A stretch of DNA of 64,000 nucleotides from Curvularia sp. ZM96 (lineage: Eukaryota > Ascomycota > Dothideomycetes > Pleosporales > Pleosporaceae): NCBI GenBank assembly GCA_022457065.1, contig JAJGBQ010000003.1, positions 2,852,001 through 2,916,000 on the forward strand. The letters are read 5' to 3'. Made by a program: the position numbers and the translations under genes. Under the pieces are notes generated by a model. The model did not search any database and was not told the origin of the DNA. It was given only the letters and a program-made list of their open reading frames with translations. Shown here piece by piece: positions 11,595 to 22,907 of this stretch; within the stretch, counting starts at the first letter, position 1, and every line of letters starts with the position of its first letter.

Positions 11595-12306
11595 ATGGCA
11601 CCCGACATTCCTGACCACTGGCTCTGGCTCGGCCTAGGTGCGCTCCTCCCTCCGCTACATCATTCATGCCCATCTACCCACCAGACACTGATCTAGCCAC
11701 CCACCAGGCGTCTTCACCTTCATAGCCGTACAGCAAGTCTCCCACGGCCTCCAGCATATGCGCACCCTTACCGCGATCCGCAACCCACAAAATGTCCCCC
11801 CGCAACGCCGTACCATACCTTGCAGCCCGGCGCCCGGCTCCCCCACTCACCAGGAAGACGCAATCAAGACGTCCTCGCTGCTGACCCTTGCCACAAGCCA
11901 CAACAACGACATTCGTGCCTCAGCCACCAAGATTCTCTGCACGCGCTTCTATGCTTCCAAAACAGCAAAGGATCTGTTGATAAAGGATCTATACAGCAAG
12001 GATGACGAGGTGGTGCATCGTGCGCAGCTGGCTCTCAATCTGCTTTGCGACATGGGCGTATGGAGGGACTCGTCGCTCGCACCACGCACACCGAGAGGCG
12101 GATGGCGCTTGATGGAGAGCCGTGTACATGCTGGCGGTATGGGTGGTTCTGAGAGAGACGTGCGACGCAGGCGGAGGGAGGCTATGGTGATTAGCGACGG
12201 CGAAGGCGGAATAGAGAGTGAGGACGTCTTCATGAGAGACCAAGAGAGCGAGGACCACCAGGACGACGGCGAATCCCCACATTCGGCTCTTGACTTTGTG
12301 TTCTGA
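11595..12306 (+). CDS. Uncharacterised protein with one N-terminal TM segment and ARM/HEAT-like helices
   Basis: I do not recognise the family. Exon 1 (11595-11637) encodes MAPDIPDHWLWLGLG and joins after an intron (11638-11707, branch CTGAT) to GVFTFIAVQQVSHG, which creates a single hydrophobic, membrane-like segment at the N-terminus. The 213-residue product then has two or three helix pairs resembling ARM/HEAT repeats (SSLLTLATSHNNDIRASATK, LLIKDLYSKDDEVVHRAQLA, LNLLCDMGVW), followed by a charged tail with Arg and Glu/Asp clusters. Without splicing, the frame would start at Met 11758 and lose the TM segment. It shares a 297-base divergent promoter with NOP14 and converges with VPS53 (158-base gap). 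Coding is likely because the spliced frame is coherent and the helical pattern is protein-like; the function is unknown. Confidence 0.68.
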
Positions 12307-12464
12307 GCATCCAAGGGTCTAACTGATGCGGAGTCTTTCAAAGGAGGGAAGCGAGTAATTCTCGATTATGATACCCAAATACGAAAGTGATATGTGCATT
12401 CAACCATTGTCACATTTTCTCTGAATTGTGTCTGACACGATGTCTCAAAGCTGAACCACTACTT

Positions 12465-15078
12465 CTATCGTCCGTCTTCGCTCCTTCCAAAGCCCCTGAA
12501 CCCAACATCTCTCCTGAAGAACTTTCCGATGTTTTTCAAATTACTCTCCAAATTCGCTCCGCTATCCGCACCACCGCCAGCTTGCTGCTGGCCAGGCGCA
12601 GGGCTGCCAAACCGATCCACTCCATCCCTCGCCGCATTAACAAGCATGTTCCCAAGTCCTGCTGCATCGAACCTGCCGCCGCTAAGACTTGGCGTGCCCA
12701 TGACGCTTCCCGCCGCACTACCTACGCCCGTGTTGTTCTGGATCAACAGAGGTGTAAGGAATGGTGAGCTCTGGACGAGATTTGCATGGTTAGGTGATGC
12801 GCGGAAAGCAGCAAAGAGGTCCAAGAGTTGTGTTTGCTCTGCTTTGCGAATCCCCTTGAGTTCAAGCACCTTGCGAAAGTTGGTGTCGGACTTGTCGGCA
12901 ATGTGAATCAGGTAGGCCTGTACAAGGGCTTCAGGCGGCGAGGGGCGGACCTGCAGCGTCTTGAGGAGAGGATCGATCTTTGACGTCGACTGGTTGACGC
13001 GTTTAACAAAACTAAATCAATGAGTTTAGTGGTCCGCTGCACTAATAAGTAATAAGTCTTTTGGAGTACATACCTGGCCGGTGGCGCCGTCCCTGGCTCG
13101 TCGTTGAGCGTAGGTATCTCTGTCAACCCCTTCTTCAAGACGTATGAATCCAGCAGCATCTGCTCTGCCCCAACTTCAGAAATTGGCTTGCATTGCACAA
13201 TGTTGGCAATGTATGTGGATGCCATCAGATCAACAAGGTTATCGCTGAACGCCCGCGCGTACTGTTGCTTGTGGAGATACTTGAGAATTTCACCAGACCT
13301 CTCCTTAACATTGCGCAGAAGTTCGGCAACATATGTGCTTTGGTCACCAACGCTCTCCAGCTTTGCCCAAGGTGTATTGCGCATCTCGCGCCAGCTAGGT
13401 TCGCATGCAATTTCGACCTTTCGGACTAGCATACGTACTGTCGCACTAGCGATACCCATGAAGGCGTCAGCTTGGCTTTGCAGGTCTACTTTCTCTCTAA
13501 ACTCCTCATCTATGCGGCCTTTGATCTTCTCTTCTAGCTGATTGCAAGTAACGTAACAGTAGTCTGCTGTGTTGAGAATGAGGACGGCATCTTCAATAGA
13601 CGGCCCTTGAGCACCCGACTTCTCGCTGAGAAAGTAGTAGAGTACTTGTTGTCCGTACTGGTCCAGGTATTTGGCAAAAGTTATAGATAGCTCCTGTAAC
13701 CTTGTTCCTGTGGAGAGTTTGGCGCACTGCGCCAGAGTCATGCGGTAGAAATGGAACAACTCCGTTGATGAGGGTATGACCGCTTGGTGTGAAAAGTCCT
13801 CTTCCGGGTTCCGTAAAGGTTGCTGCCGGTACTTTGGTATCAGGCTTGCAAGTTGTCTGAATTGTTAGAGAAATGCTTCCTCGCGGCTCTTGTGGCACAT
13901 ACTTGTCTTGAGACTCTACCCAAAGGCTCATGTAGGGCTCAAAAGCCTCAGAAATAGCTTGACTGAAGCCATGGGATCGGTCGTCTTTGGAAGCCATGGT
14001 GTCTACTGAAGAACGAGACTGTGCAACGTAAGTACATATGAATCGGCTTTGTCTTTGTCTGACGAACCTCATTGGAGAATCGCCGTTCCAGGCTCTGTTC
14101 AAAGTCAAGCGTTTCCTGTAAACATGAAAGGAGCAATGTAACATCCAGACTCTGTCCGTCGCCTCTTCGCACAGATTTCTGCAGTATGGACTTGAAGTCT
14201 TCTCGCGTGCCTTCGCAAAACGAGTTGGCCAGCATCTCGTTTACATGCCAATGGGCTGGGAAAATGGAGGCATGCTCGACATCATAAGTCTTCATCATGC
14301 GATTAAACCAGCTGTATCTCCGCCCGATGTTGTCCAAGGAACCAGCTTCATCGTTGCCACGGAAAACTTGTCGGTACTCGCGAAGCTGCGTGTTGCAATA
14401 CCAGTTGATAAGCCGTGTCTGCGCATGCTCGCCGAGCGCATCAATGACGAGGCAAGCTTCTGCAAGCATGGCTTTTCGTTGGGCCGTTTCCCCCTTGGCA
14501 AATGTCACCTCAAAGTCTTCACAGACCTGTTCTAGCAACTCGCCCTGCACATCTGCCACATTACGACTCAGAGTAGCAATCTGATCTATTGAGCGATAGC
14601 TCTTAAAGTGGGCCACGAGCTGCAAGACGGCCTGTAGCAGCTGGGCGCACTCTCGGTACTGCCGTGATTTACTCAGGCTACGTAGTTGTTCGTACGCGGT
14701 CGTCAACATTTGCAGCCGCTTCAGGGCCGTCATGGAGAGGGTCAGGTTCTTCTTTGTGCTGTCCAAGCGCTTTATGTCCGCAGTCATCTCGGTGATGGTC
14801 TGTTCCGTCTGCATTGCCCGCTCCCTGACGCTTTCAATCCGCTTGAACAGGTCGGCCAGCTCCGCCTTCGCGGACTGTATGCGTTGCACGCTGTCGGCAT
14901 CGGAGGTGGACTGGGACGCGACGACGGCCGCGATGTCTTCATCGAGATCATCTTGGTAGCTGCGGAGAGCCTCGGAGGTGGCAGAGACGGAAGCGAGGGT
15001 AGCGGGGTGGGAGAAGATGGCGTTGAGGTGGTCAATGGGGTCGTATTCAGCTGCATTGAGCGTCAGCGCCGAATCCAT
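12465..15078 (-). CDS. VPS53: Vps53, GARP tethering complex subunit
   Basis: An 818-residue Vps53 homologue in four exons, with introns at 14019-14067, 13857-13902 and 13012-13073. Vps53 works with Vps51, Vps52 and Vps54 to tether endosome-derived vesicles at the trans-Golgi network. The N-terminal part carries family hallmarks: YDPIDHLNAIFSHPATL, a long coiled-coil region (SVQRIQSAKAELADLFKRIE), DIKRLDSTKKNLTLSMTALKRLQML, then RRYSWFNRMMKTYDVEHASIFPAHW. Exon 2 and 3 splicing restores LWVESQDKQLASLIPKYRQQ, and exon 4 begins SFVKRVNQSTSKIDPLLK. The C-terminus ends in a Gly/Ala-rich, probably disordered tail (APGQQQAGGGADSG), common in filamentous fungi. All exon phases add up. It resembles COG subunits at first sight, but the N-terminal block is Vps53-specific. 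Confidence 0.93.
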
Positions 15079-15741
15079 GATTCCGGCTACTACAGGTTGG
15101 CGTGCGTACTAGATTCCAGAGAGGGAGAAAGGCCAGGCATATGGGTTGGCGGGAGTCCGCATCAATGCGCCCTCGCTCGCGATACGCTGTTGCAAACGTT
15201 GCGAAAGACAGGGCACGCTGAGTGGAACGAAGGAAAACCGGAAGCAGCTTCGGTTATTTTTATTACTGATATTTGTTTCCGCTACGCAAGAAAGCAGCGT
15301 GGGTGCAGTATGGTAGCTTTGTTGTTACTGGGGAATCGTGTGGGGTGTGTACGTAGCTATCCGTGCTTTCAGCCCATCTCCAACCCGATCCAGGATCTAA
15401 TAGTCGACGCGGCCCCTAATGGGAAAACCAACCATCTAGCGCTACAAAAAGTGTATAAGCTCGCACGTCGATTTAGAAAAAAAAATAAACAGTTTAAGAG
15501 CATACTAGATTAGTTGGGATACTAGACAAACAAGGGTAGACTATCAAGCTTACTCGGAACTTTAGGTCTGAGTATACCACGTGATCTTCTATACGAGTAC
15601 TGCCCTAACCTATTACCGTTCATAGCTACGTAATGTTCAATGCGGCGTAGACACTCGCTTAAGGAGTACTCTGTTAGTGGAAATCTGATAATTGTGGTAT
15701 TACTATCAACTAAGAGAGGGACGTATATTATCTGTGTCGAA
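15079..15741. other. Intergenic, AT-rich in its second half
   Basis: This lies between the VPS53 start and the chitinase stop. About 15230-15740 is richer in A/T with many TA steps and short stop-laden frames, unlike the flanking genes. No intact gene, terminal repeat or RNA gene was identified. Confidence 0.4.
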
Positions 15742-16969
15742 CTACTGCTGAAACAGAGCAAGAAAGCCATTGTACACGAGACTGCGGTCCTTTTGTGTGA
15801 GTGAACTCGCATCTCCCGTTCCCGTCCAATAGAATAGTCCACCAAGCCCGTTTTGGCGCACGTAGTTCGCCTTCATTCTTACAGTATGTGGGTTGTCATA
15901 AGTGACTAGACCCCCATCGCCTCCAATACAGTAAGCTGCACCAAGCTGTGCGTCCACATGCTCCTCTGCACCTGGCCGTGGCAGATCTCGATACTCAAAC
16001 GTACCTTCTTCTCCTGCCTGCCCGGAGAACGAATGCCCTATCCCGCGTGTACCGGTAAAACTTCGACCGTACGCTGGTACGCCCATAACAATTTTGTGCC
16101 TCGGGACACCTTGCCGTACCATATATGAGACAGCAGAATGACAGGAGATGGCAGCTTCAGGGCTATGTGGAACATTCGGTGTGTAGAGTTGCGCCTGATG
16201 ACCGCATTTAGACACCCACGGTCCAGAATAGTCATACGCCATGAGGTTCACCATGTCCAGGTAATGTGCTGCATGCCCTAGGTTGATGTGCTGTAGCGCC
16301 CATTCCCCTGCTGGAAGGGCTGAGGACAGAGTGTATTGAGGAGCTGGAAGATACTGTCGGATTGCGGCTAGCAGAGCGATGTAGTCCTGGCCCTGGCTGG
16401 CATCAGACGGGTGCTCCCAGTCGACTGCAATTGGTTCAGTACTTGGTTCAGGGTTGGTCTCGTTACTGATAGGAGGGAGAACTGACTGTCAATTCCATCG
16501 ATACCGAACTGCTGCACTAGAGCTAACGACGACTGGGCAAAGCGCTCACGACAGGCTGGGTCCCGAGCAACACCCGCAAATGGCTCACTGCCCTTACCGC
16601 CGCCACCAACAGAGAGCACAACCCGTAACCTTGTGTACTTCCTCTTCAGAAGTGCAAATGAGTTCAGACAACCCTTGGTTGCAGGAATGTCGTCAGCGCC
16701 TGGGACATCAATTTGTGCATCAGCCCACTCATCACTCAGCTGTAGAGCAAGTTAGTCTAGGATATGCAGAAAATTTCAACACACATACGTATACCGTCCC
16801 ATCTTCTTTTACCCTACATTGGTGTTAGCGTATATGTCTAGCATTTCGAAAATACAAAGTACCAGGCAAACGCATAGAAGACATGCGAGATGACATCGTA
16901 ATTCAACGACACAGGCGGCTGATCGCGATAGATTCGCCAGTTAGGGTAGTACACGCCGTTCCAGAACAT
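15742..16969 (-). CDS. GH18 chitinase without signal peptide
   Basis: A 355-residue GH18 enzyme that would hydrolyse beta-1,4 bonds in chitin. Four exons: 16863-16969, a 25-base exon 16789-16813, 16487-16739 and 15742-16424. Splicing gives MFWNGVYYPNWRIY, then FYAFAWVKEDGTVYLSDEWAD, VVLSVGGGGKGSEPF (second GH18 motif) and the catalytic DGIDIDWEHP with Glu about residue 132 as acid/base. Later motifs are MVNLMAYDYSGPW and GVPAYGRSF, and the end LGGLFYWTGTGD holds the conserved barrel tryptophan. No signal peptide, chitin-binding domain or Ser/Thr linker is present, so the protein is probably intracellular, consistent with a group of fungal chitinases that start directly with NAVYYPNW-like sequence. 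The catalytic Glu codon is only rebuilt across the 62-base intron at 16425-16486. Confidence 0.9.
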
Positions 16970-18412
16970 AGTTTGCAGTGGTGTGGAAAATGGGGTGTCG
17001 TGACCAGGCGGGTTGAAGTAGTCTCGGCCATTGTCGGTCGTCGTCAGCTAAATGCTTAGCTTGCTGCACGTCAGGGTACCCTGCATGTAGACCCGTATCT
17101 GGGCTTAAAGGATCAGAATCCGGCGGGTATCGGAAGCTGTGCATAAGTTGTTAGCAGACATTAATGTGGCTTGGTATTCATCTGAGAGCATGTGTGGGGG
17201 TTTGTACGTAATGAAAGGCAGTAGCTGTGAATGCGTCGTTTGGCTGCTTATACAACTCAAGAGAAACGAACCAGAAATGATGGTGTATCAAGATATATTC
17301 AAGTGTCTGAGGCAATTCAGAATCATGTTCTGGATAGTCTTGTATATAAATGTAGAGTCAATGATAACGGCATCACAGGCCGCTCAATGATGCAATCCAC
17401 TGGTGATTGCATTAGATGTTGATGGACTCCCCACTTAGCATGGAACAGGCGAAGTTTTCTCTACAGGACTTGATATAGCTGGTTCTTTATTTGCACTGTA
17501 TCAGACGGTGAAGCCCGGCCTAGCAGCTTGGTAAACTACCAAAACGATGGCGTTAGCCAAGATCATGAATAGTTGCTTCGTAGGTCAGGCCGCGATGTTC
17601 CGAAATACCGCATTCTCGTGACCTGGACGCTGACACACTAAGATGAGAACGGAATCGAAAAAGCTTGAATCTAAGTGCCTTGACTCTGCAAATGAGCGAA
17701 GGGGATGAAAGTGACAAGGTGTGTCATGGATGGTACGTCACACGCTCGAGTGATACTGTAGCGAAGAAGCGTCCGATGTCACATCTCGAGAATAGAGAGC
17801 AGACACAAGGACGGTCGTATCCAGATGCGTTTGAACAGGCATAGGCGGTTGCAGACTGTGGCTGTAATGCGCACGCCTCTGCTGAATACCGGCGGGCTGA
17901 CCGTAGGTGAGGTGGAAGATGTGGCGCAGTGTAGGTGGGGGTCCCAAGGCGGTGCCAGTGGTGACAGCCGGGTACACGGCACGCACGAATTTCAGAGGAA
18001 GTCCATAGGTCACCACAAGAAAAGGACCGAGTGGTAAAGTGGGACGGACGCGTCTTGCAATACTGATCCGGTCAGTTGCATGATAAATGCAGATGCATGG
18101 AGGAGGTCAGGTCTGCTGCTTGACGATCACGTGTTTTCGCGCTGTCGATCCCGCAGGTTGGCTGTCTGGCGAGCCGCTTATGTAGACATCTGACTACACA
18201 TACAGCTGCTCTCTTCAGCAACAACAAACCACAACCCCGCAAAGCTACCAGGATTGTATAGGAGATTTGAGATTGCGCGTTAATTCGAATCGAATTAGCA
18301 AACCGCAACACCGTCCATCTACAAACAATAAACCACAGCGACTCGGGTTGTGATCGGACCCATCAGCTACTGAAAACCAACTTTCTACGCGCCCTCACAA
18401 AGCGCGCCGGCA
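16970..18412. other. Divergent intergenic region between chitinase and YTH1
   Basis: About 1.4 kb with no recognised gene. A short minus-strand frame at 16941-17144 (FRYPPDSDPLSPDTGLHAG) lies just upstream of the chitinase but is out of frame with it, and no reasonable intron joins the two. The rest has mixed composition with frequent stops. Confidence 0.45.
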
Positions 18413-19235
18413 ATGACTGAGGTCATGACATCAATAGCGGCGCCGGTGTCCGAACAGAAATCTACGGAGGCTCGACCGCCGCAATACAACTTTAAATTCA
18501 GCGAGTTTCTTAGACGTGAATACCGATTTGGCCTCAATCCCGATCGCCCAACCTGCAAAGCATATCTCCAAGGCCACTGCCCAGACGGCAGTAAATGTCC
18601 AAACAAGCACAATGTCTCCTCATCTTACAACAAGTATGCAGCTAGTAGTCTCCCATGTATGATGTTAGCAACTGACCAAAGTTCTCAGTCTCGTATGCAA
18701 ACATTGGCTGCGCGGTCTCTGTAAGAAAGGCGAAACATGCGAGTTCCTTCACGAATACAACCTCCGACGAATGCCCGAATGCTCATACTACGCCCGGACA
18801 CAAACCTGCTCAAACGGCGACGATTGTTTATACCTCCACCTAGATCCTGATGCGAAGCGGCCGTCATGTCCACACTACGATCGAGGGTTCTGCCCACTTG
18901 GCCCACACTGCGCACTGAAGCACAACAAGAAAGAGAAGCTGTGTCCGTTCTACCTATGCGGTTTTTGCCCCGAGGGCAAGAACTGCAAGTATGGAGCACA
19001 CCCACGATACCCTACAGACCTCAAGAAACCTGAAGTTCGTGTCGAGAAGAGCGCGGAGGAGCTCGAGGCAGAGAAACTAGAACGCGAGCGTGAGATGATG
19101 AAGAGGGAAGAGGAGGAACGCGAGCGTGACGATAGGAATGGCCATCAAGGCGGTCGTGGCTTTAGGGGCAACTGGGACCGCAAGAAGCGCGGTGGCAGAA
19201 GGGGTAGGGGTGGTAGAGGACGTGGAGACTTTTGA
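18413..19235 (+). CDS. YTH1: Yth1/CPSF30, CCCH zinc-finger pre-mRNA 3' end factor
   Basis: A 255-residue homologue of yeast Yth1 and human CPSF30, a subunit of the cleavage and polyadenylation factor that recognises the poly(A) signal region. The single intron at 18634-18688 joins SSYNN to LVCKHWLRGLC. Five CCCH fingers are visible in order: CKAYLQGHCPDGSKCPNKH, CKHWLRGLCKKGETCEFLH, CSYYARTQTCSNGDDCLYLH, CPHYDRGFCPLGPHCALKH and CPFYLCGFCPEGKNCKYGAH. The N-terminal block YNFKFSEFLRREYRFGLNP is conserved in the family. After the fingers comes a charged helix (EELEAEKLEREREMMKREEE) and an RG-rich tail (GGRRGRGGRGRGDF) that is longer than in yeast (208 residues) and may bind RNA. Confidence 0.95.
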
Positions 19236-20197
19236 GCGATTGACATGATGTTTGGAAGAGTGTTTTTATCCAGGATTCTTCCTATACCCTCACGGTAACC
19301 AGATTGCCTTGAGCAAGAAGAAGCCAAATGTGGAATGCCATAGGAACATGCCATGACTGATCTCGGTAGTATGTTTTGCGTTGCTTAGCCGTGACTCACT
19401 GAGCCAACAGCTGTTTTGGCTCAGCGCTCATGGTCTTTTTGACGCACAATGGATTGTTGCCATGAACCGACCATATGAGGATAGAATCCGAAGTATTTGT
19501 GGGAACCTTTAAAACAATAGAGTGATCCCATTAATACTCGGAGCTTCATCATCACGAATTCATGCCTACACGCTGCTGCACAACACCTGCAATCATGGTT
19601 GGATTTTATGTCTTTAGAAAAACGTTGACATGGCAGTAGGTATCCAGTCCACGCCAGGGGTATTTTGTAATTAGAGTCTAGTATTTTTATTTTGTGCCTT
19701 ATGGCTGACAAGTACAGAAACATTGTGCTGTATGACTTAAATCAATACTCATCATCTGGTGTCATGTAGACACGATCAGCTTGCAAGATTGTGCAGTTAA
19801 ACTCATTCTCGTTCCTCCCAGTGGAAGAATCACGTGATATGCTGGTTTGGACAGATGTCCAGCCTTTCAGCGAATTATCATTGTGGAGCTTCATCCATCT
19901 CGATAAACACAATGCTTGCTTGGATGGGGTTCTGAATGCTAGAGCGTGAAAGTGGTGAGGTTCTAAAAAAAATAAAAATAGAGCCGCGCGCCTATACGCG
20001 CCGTGATCACAGCCTAGGCAGCACTTGGTTTCATCCACTTGATTACCCAACATATAAAGCAAAAGGCGTATCACCATGTGCACAGCAGTTACAGTGTGTG
20101 ATTTTAGTGTATAAATACTCCCGATTTAGGCCATCATTCTACATCTGTGGTAGGCTCATACATCAATTTCACAATAACTATCTCCCTATACTCCAAT
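19236..20197. other. Intergenic, AT-rich, HET gene promoter at its end
   Basis: Nearly 1 kb without a recognisable gene. Composition is A/T-richer than the flanks. A TATAAATA element sits at 20110, 88 bases before the HET gene ATG. Confidence 0.45.
20110..20117 (+). promoter_or_regulatory. TATA box of the HET-domain gene
   Basis: TATAAATA occurs 88 bases upstream of the ATG at 20198, a usual distance in fungi. It supports the start in exon 1. Confidence 0.45.
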
Positions 20198-22474
20198 ATG
20201 CTTTGCGATGTGTGTATTGGTATGCTCAGCCGGAGTGAAGGTCTTATCAAGACCTACACCCTCGAATACACATTCGAGCATCACAAATCTACAAGAACAC
20301 TTCAAAGTTCACGGGACATGCATTGTCCAATCTGTACAAGACTGGCGAAGACACTGAATTTGGATGCTGATAGTTCACAAGATCAGCCGTTGTCTATTCA
20401 AGCAATACTGACTTGGCAAAGGTCATACAGCAATAAAACAGGAAGAAGAACTTTCAGGCTTGTCTTCGAGCTTGGAAACAATCTCGAATGCACCTTTTGC
20501 CTGGCAGAAACCGGTAAATGAACCTAGTTAAATGCAATGCCCAACATTCTTCTAATATTTGCAGATGAAAAAGAATCGCCTACTCTCGGTAGTCACACCT
20601 TGGACGGTATTACGGAAACGACACAAACATGGATGAGGAAGTGCAAATGTGCGAATCTGTGGGACGAGCCTGACGCGAAATGGTACCCTCGTCGTCTATT
20701 GGATTTGCACGAACTGCGAACCAAACCCCAAGACCCACAAAGAGCGAAAGTGTTCTTAGTAGAGACCCAAGAATACCTGAGCCAGCCGGAAACATGTAGC
20801 GTGTTCCATGGTGCTCGAATCAAGCACCAGAACGGCCGCTATGTTACATTGAGCCATTGTTGGGGCAAACCGAAACCGGGCTCACCACCACCGTTGAGAA
20901 TGACTTTTGAGAATGAGGAGCACTTCAAGACCGAGGGAATCATGTTGCAGGATCTTCCAAAGACATTTCAAGACGCCATTATATTTGCTGCGGGACTGGA
21001 AAAGGTCGGCTTCATATGGATCGACTCTCTTTGTATTCAGCAACCTATTAGAGGTAGCGGTGTGAATCAACAGGAGCAGCTGAACGATTGGTTCGAGCAA
21101 AGCCGTCATATGGGTAGTGTATACCAGAAAGCCTTTCTAAACATCTCTGCTACCGCTGCAGATAATGGACAAGACGGCTTGTTCTTCGACAATCGCCCAG
21201 AGCACCTTTGGAACAACAAAGTCTATGTGCACTACCCGGAGAACCATTCAAGTGGATTAAGGGACAACACTCCAGGACTAGACACCCTTACAAAATGCTC
21301 CCTGATTGATACTTCCACTTGGGACGATCTCGTGAAGTATGCCCCAGTCAACCGACGTGGCTGGGTCTTCCAGGAGCGCTTGTTAACTCCACGCGTACTT
21401 CACTTTGGCCACAATCAGCTTGCCTGGGAGTGTCATGAATTCAGTTGCAGTGAGAGTCACACTTCGAATGAACTAGCCATCAAGCCATCTCGAACCGACG
21501 GGTTCGTCCAGGAAGGTCGCCTGAAGCAGTTGACAGCTTGTGCAGGCCGCTCATTCCGCGAAGCACGGTTAAGCGGATTTCCAGATCCCGATCAGCACAT
21601 CAAAGATCTATACATCTACGAACTGTGGAAGAAGACGGTCGAGAGCTATTCCCAAACACAGCTTACAGAGCACAAAGATAAGCTCATTGCACTCGGCGGC
21701 ATAGCAAGACTATTCCAGGAAGAGCTTTTCAGTACAGATAGCGAGAGGGAATATGTCGCTGGACTATGGAGCTGCCACATCGAAGGCCAGCTACTATGGC
21801 ATGCAAACGAAGTCTACCGCGGAAATGGAATCTACGACAACCCTGGAACGCGGCATCCAGAAAGCGGGCCCTCATGGACATGGGCAGCTATCGACAATTT
21901 ATACGGGGTAACCTATGGCGATATCACAGACTACCGGTCCTCGCAAAACGGCTCTGAAGACCCCACAGAGGAGCTTCTATTCAAAGTCACACACTACAGT
22001 GTCACCCTGGCCGACCCAAAGAACCCCTTTGGCATGCTCACGTCCGGTCGCATCTTCCTCGCACCGCGCTACCTCCACCTGATCGAATTCCAGAGGCAAA
22101 CTGCCGATTACGGCGTACCCTATACTTGGTGCCTGAAATCAGAGTCGCAAGGTGAGCAGCCATACGAGTACGCCAACATCTACCTCGACGCACCGGCTTC
22201 CGACACCGATATCTTTGACGACGGTGCCCTGTTGTACTGTATGCCAGGAGCGTATGGTGAGCGGACAGTGAGAAGTGCGGTTCGCTATTTGTACTGCTTG
22301 TTGCTCAAGTATGAGGGTGATGTTTCGTTTGGACCGATTGAACGGAGTCAAGGAGAAGGTCAGTATAGGACTTTTCGACGTGTCGGTATTACTAAAGTGT
22401 GTGGTATGTTTAGGGACGCGCAAGAGGCGTTAACGCAAGGTGAGGAGACACAGGAAATCATTTGTGTGTGCTGA
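20198..22474 (+). CDS. HET-domain protein (heterokaryon incompatibility type)
   Basis: A 741-residue protein in two exons (intron 20514-20564). HET domains are linked to allorecognition and programmed cell death in filamentous fungi, but most family members have no assigned role. Exon 1 encodes a cysteine-rich N-terminus (CDVC, CPIC, CTFC, then CKC just after the intron) that may bind metal. The HET domain covers about residues 200-370: YVTLSHCWGKP (first motif), GFIWIDSLCIQQ (second) and RRGWVFQERLLTPRVLHF (third). The C-terminal half has the common layout of these proteins, with a Trp-rich YVAGLWSCHIEGQLLWH and SGPSWTWAAIDN. No NACHT, ankyrin or WD repeats follow, so it is the stand-alone type. 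Both ends look intact. It lies in an AT-richer, accessory-looking stretch beside a tRNA gene. Confidence 0.9.
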
Positions 22475-22810
22475 GATGACTGGTGTTGTTTGGAAGACGT
22501 TTTGTTTAATTTCGCAGTAAATTTGTAAGTCTTCTAACCCAAGGTCTTAGATTGGTATATCCTTTGATATGATTGTAACAGGCGATGTGAAAGAATGTGT
22601 CGAAGTGAATTTGTCTCATATACCAAAGGCGCGCGGAACATGTGAAATTACCCCACTATTCTATACTCATCCTCCCACAGTCCTTGAATTCAACCACCAA
22701 CACCAACAAGATTCACATCTCATGTTTGAAGATATGTTTCTGCTCAATGAATTTCGATCTGCGATTATATTTGAATCAACTCAAAAAATACCCAAAGATT
22801 ACCTAATACC

Positions 22811-22900
22811 GGGCGCTTGGTCTAGGGGTATGATTTTCGCTTCGCATCCTAAAACGTGCGTACTTGTGAAAGGTCGTGGGTTCAATTCCCACAGCGTCCA
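22811..22900 (+). tRNA. tRNA-Ala(CGC) with an 18-base intron
   Basis: A 90-base cloverleaf. The acceptor stem pairs GGGCGCT with AGCGTCC over 7 bp and contains the G3:U70 wobble that marks alanine tRNAs, with A73 as discriminator. The anticodon stem pairs TTCGC with GTGAA (one G-U). The loop reads TT-CGC-A before an intron placed at 22847-22864, at the canonical 37/38 position, then T38. The T stem is GTGGG/CCCAC with loop TTCAATT. A run of five T residues at 22903-22907 is the Pol III stop. The anticodon CGC reads GCG alanine codons. The D-arm region (GGTCTAGGGGTATGATT) looks more like a proline tRNA than a usual alanine tRNA. Confidence 0.88.
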
Positions 22901-22902
22901 CA

Positions 22903-22907
22903 TTTTT
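22903..22907 (+). terminator. Pol III terminator of tRNA-Ala
   Basis: TTTTT starts three bases after the tRNA 3' end, and a second T5 follows at once. This is a normal RNA polymerase III termination signal. Confidence 0.7.

Noticed and set aside
12465..15078. Initial idea that this gene is a COG complex subunit
   Set aside because: The N-terminal block and the RRYSWFNRMMKTYD region match Vps53, and the spliced exons agree with the GARP subunit throughout.
16941..17144. Minus-strand frame upstream of the chitinase as an extra N-terminal exon
   Set aside because: It is out of frame with the chitinase start. The only introns that would join them are 22-46 bases and give the wrong phase. Related chitinases begin at MFWN-like sequence without such an extension.
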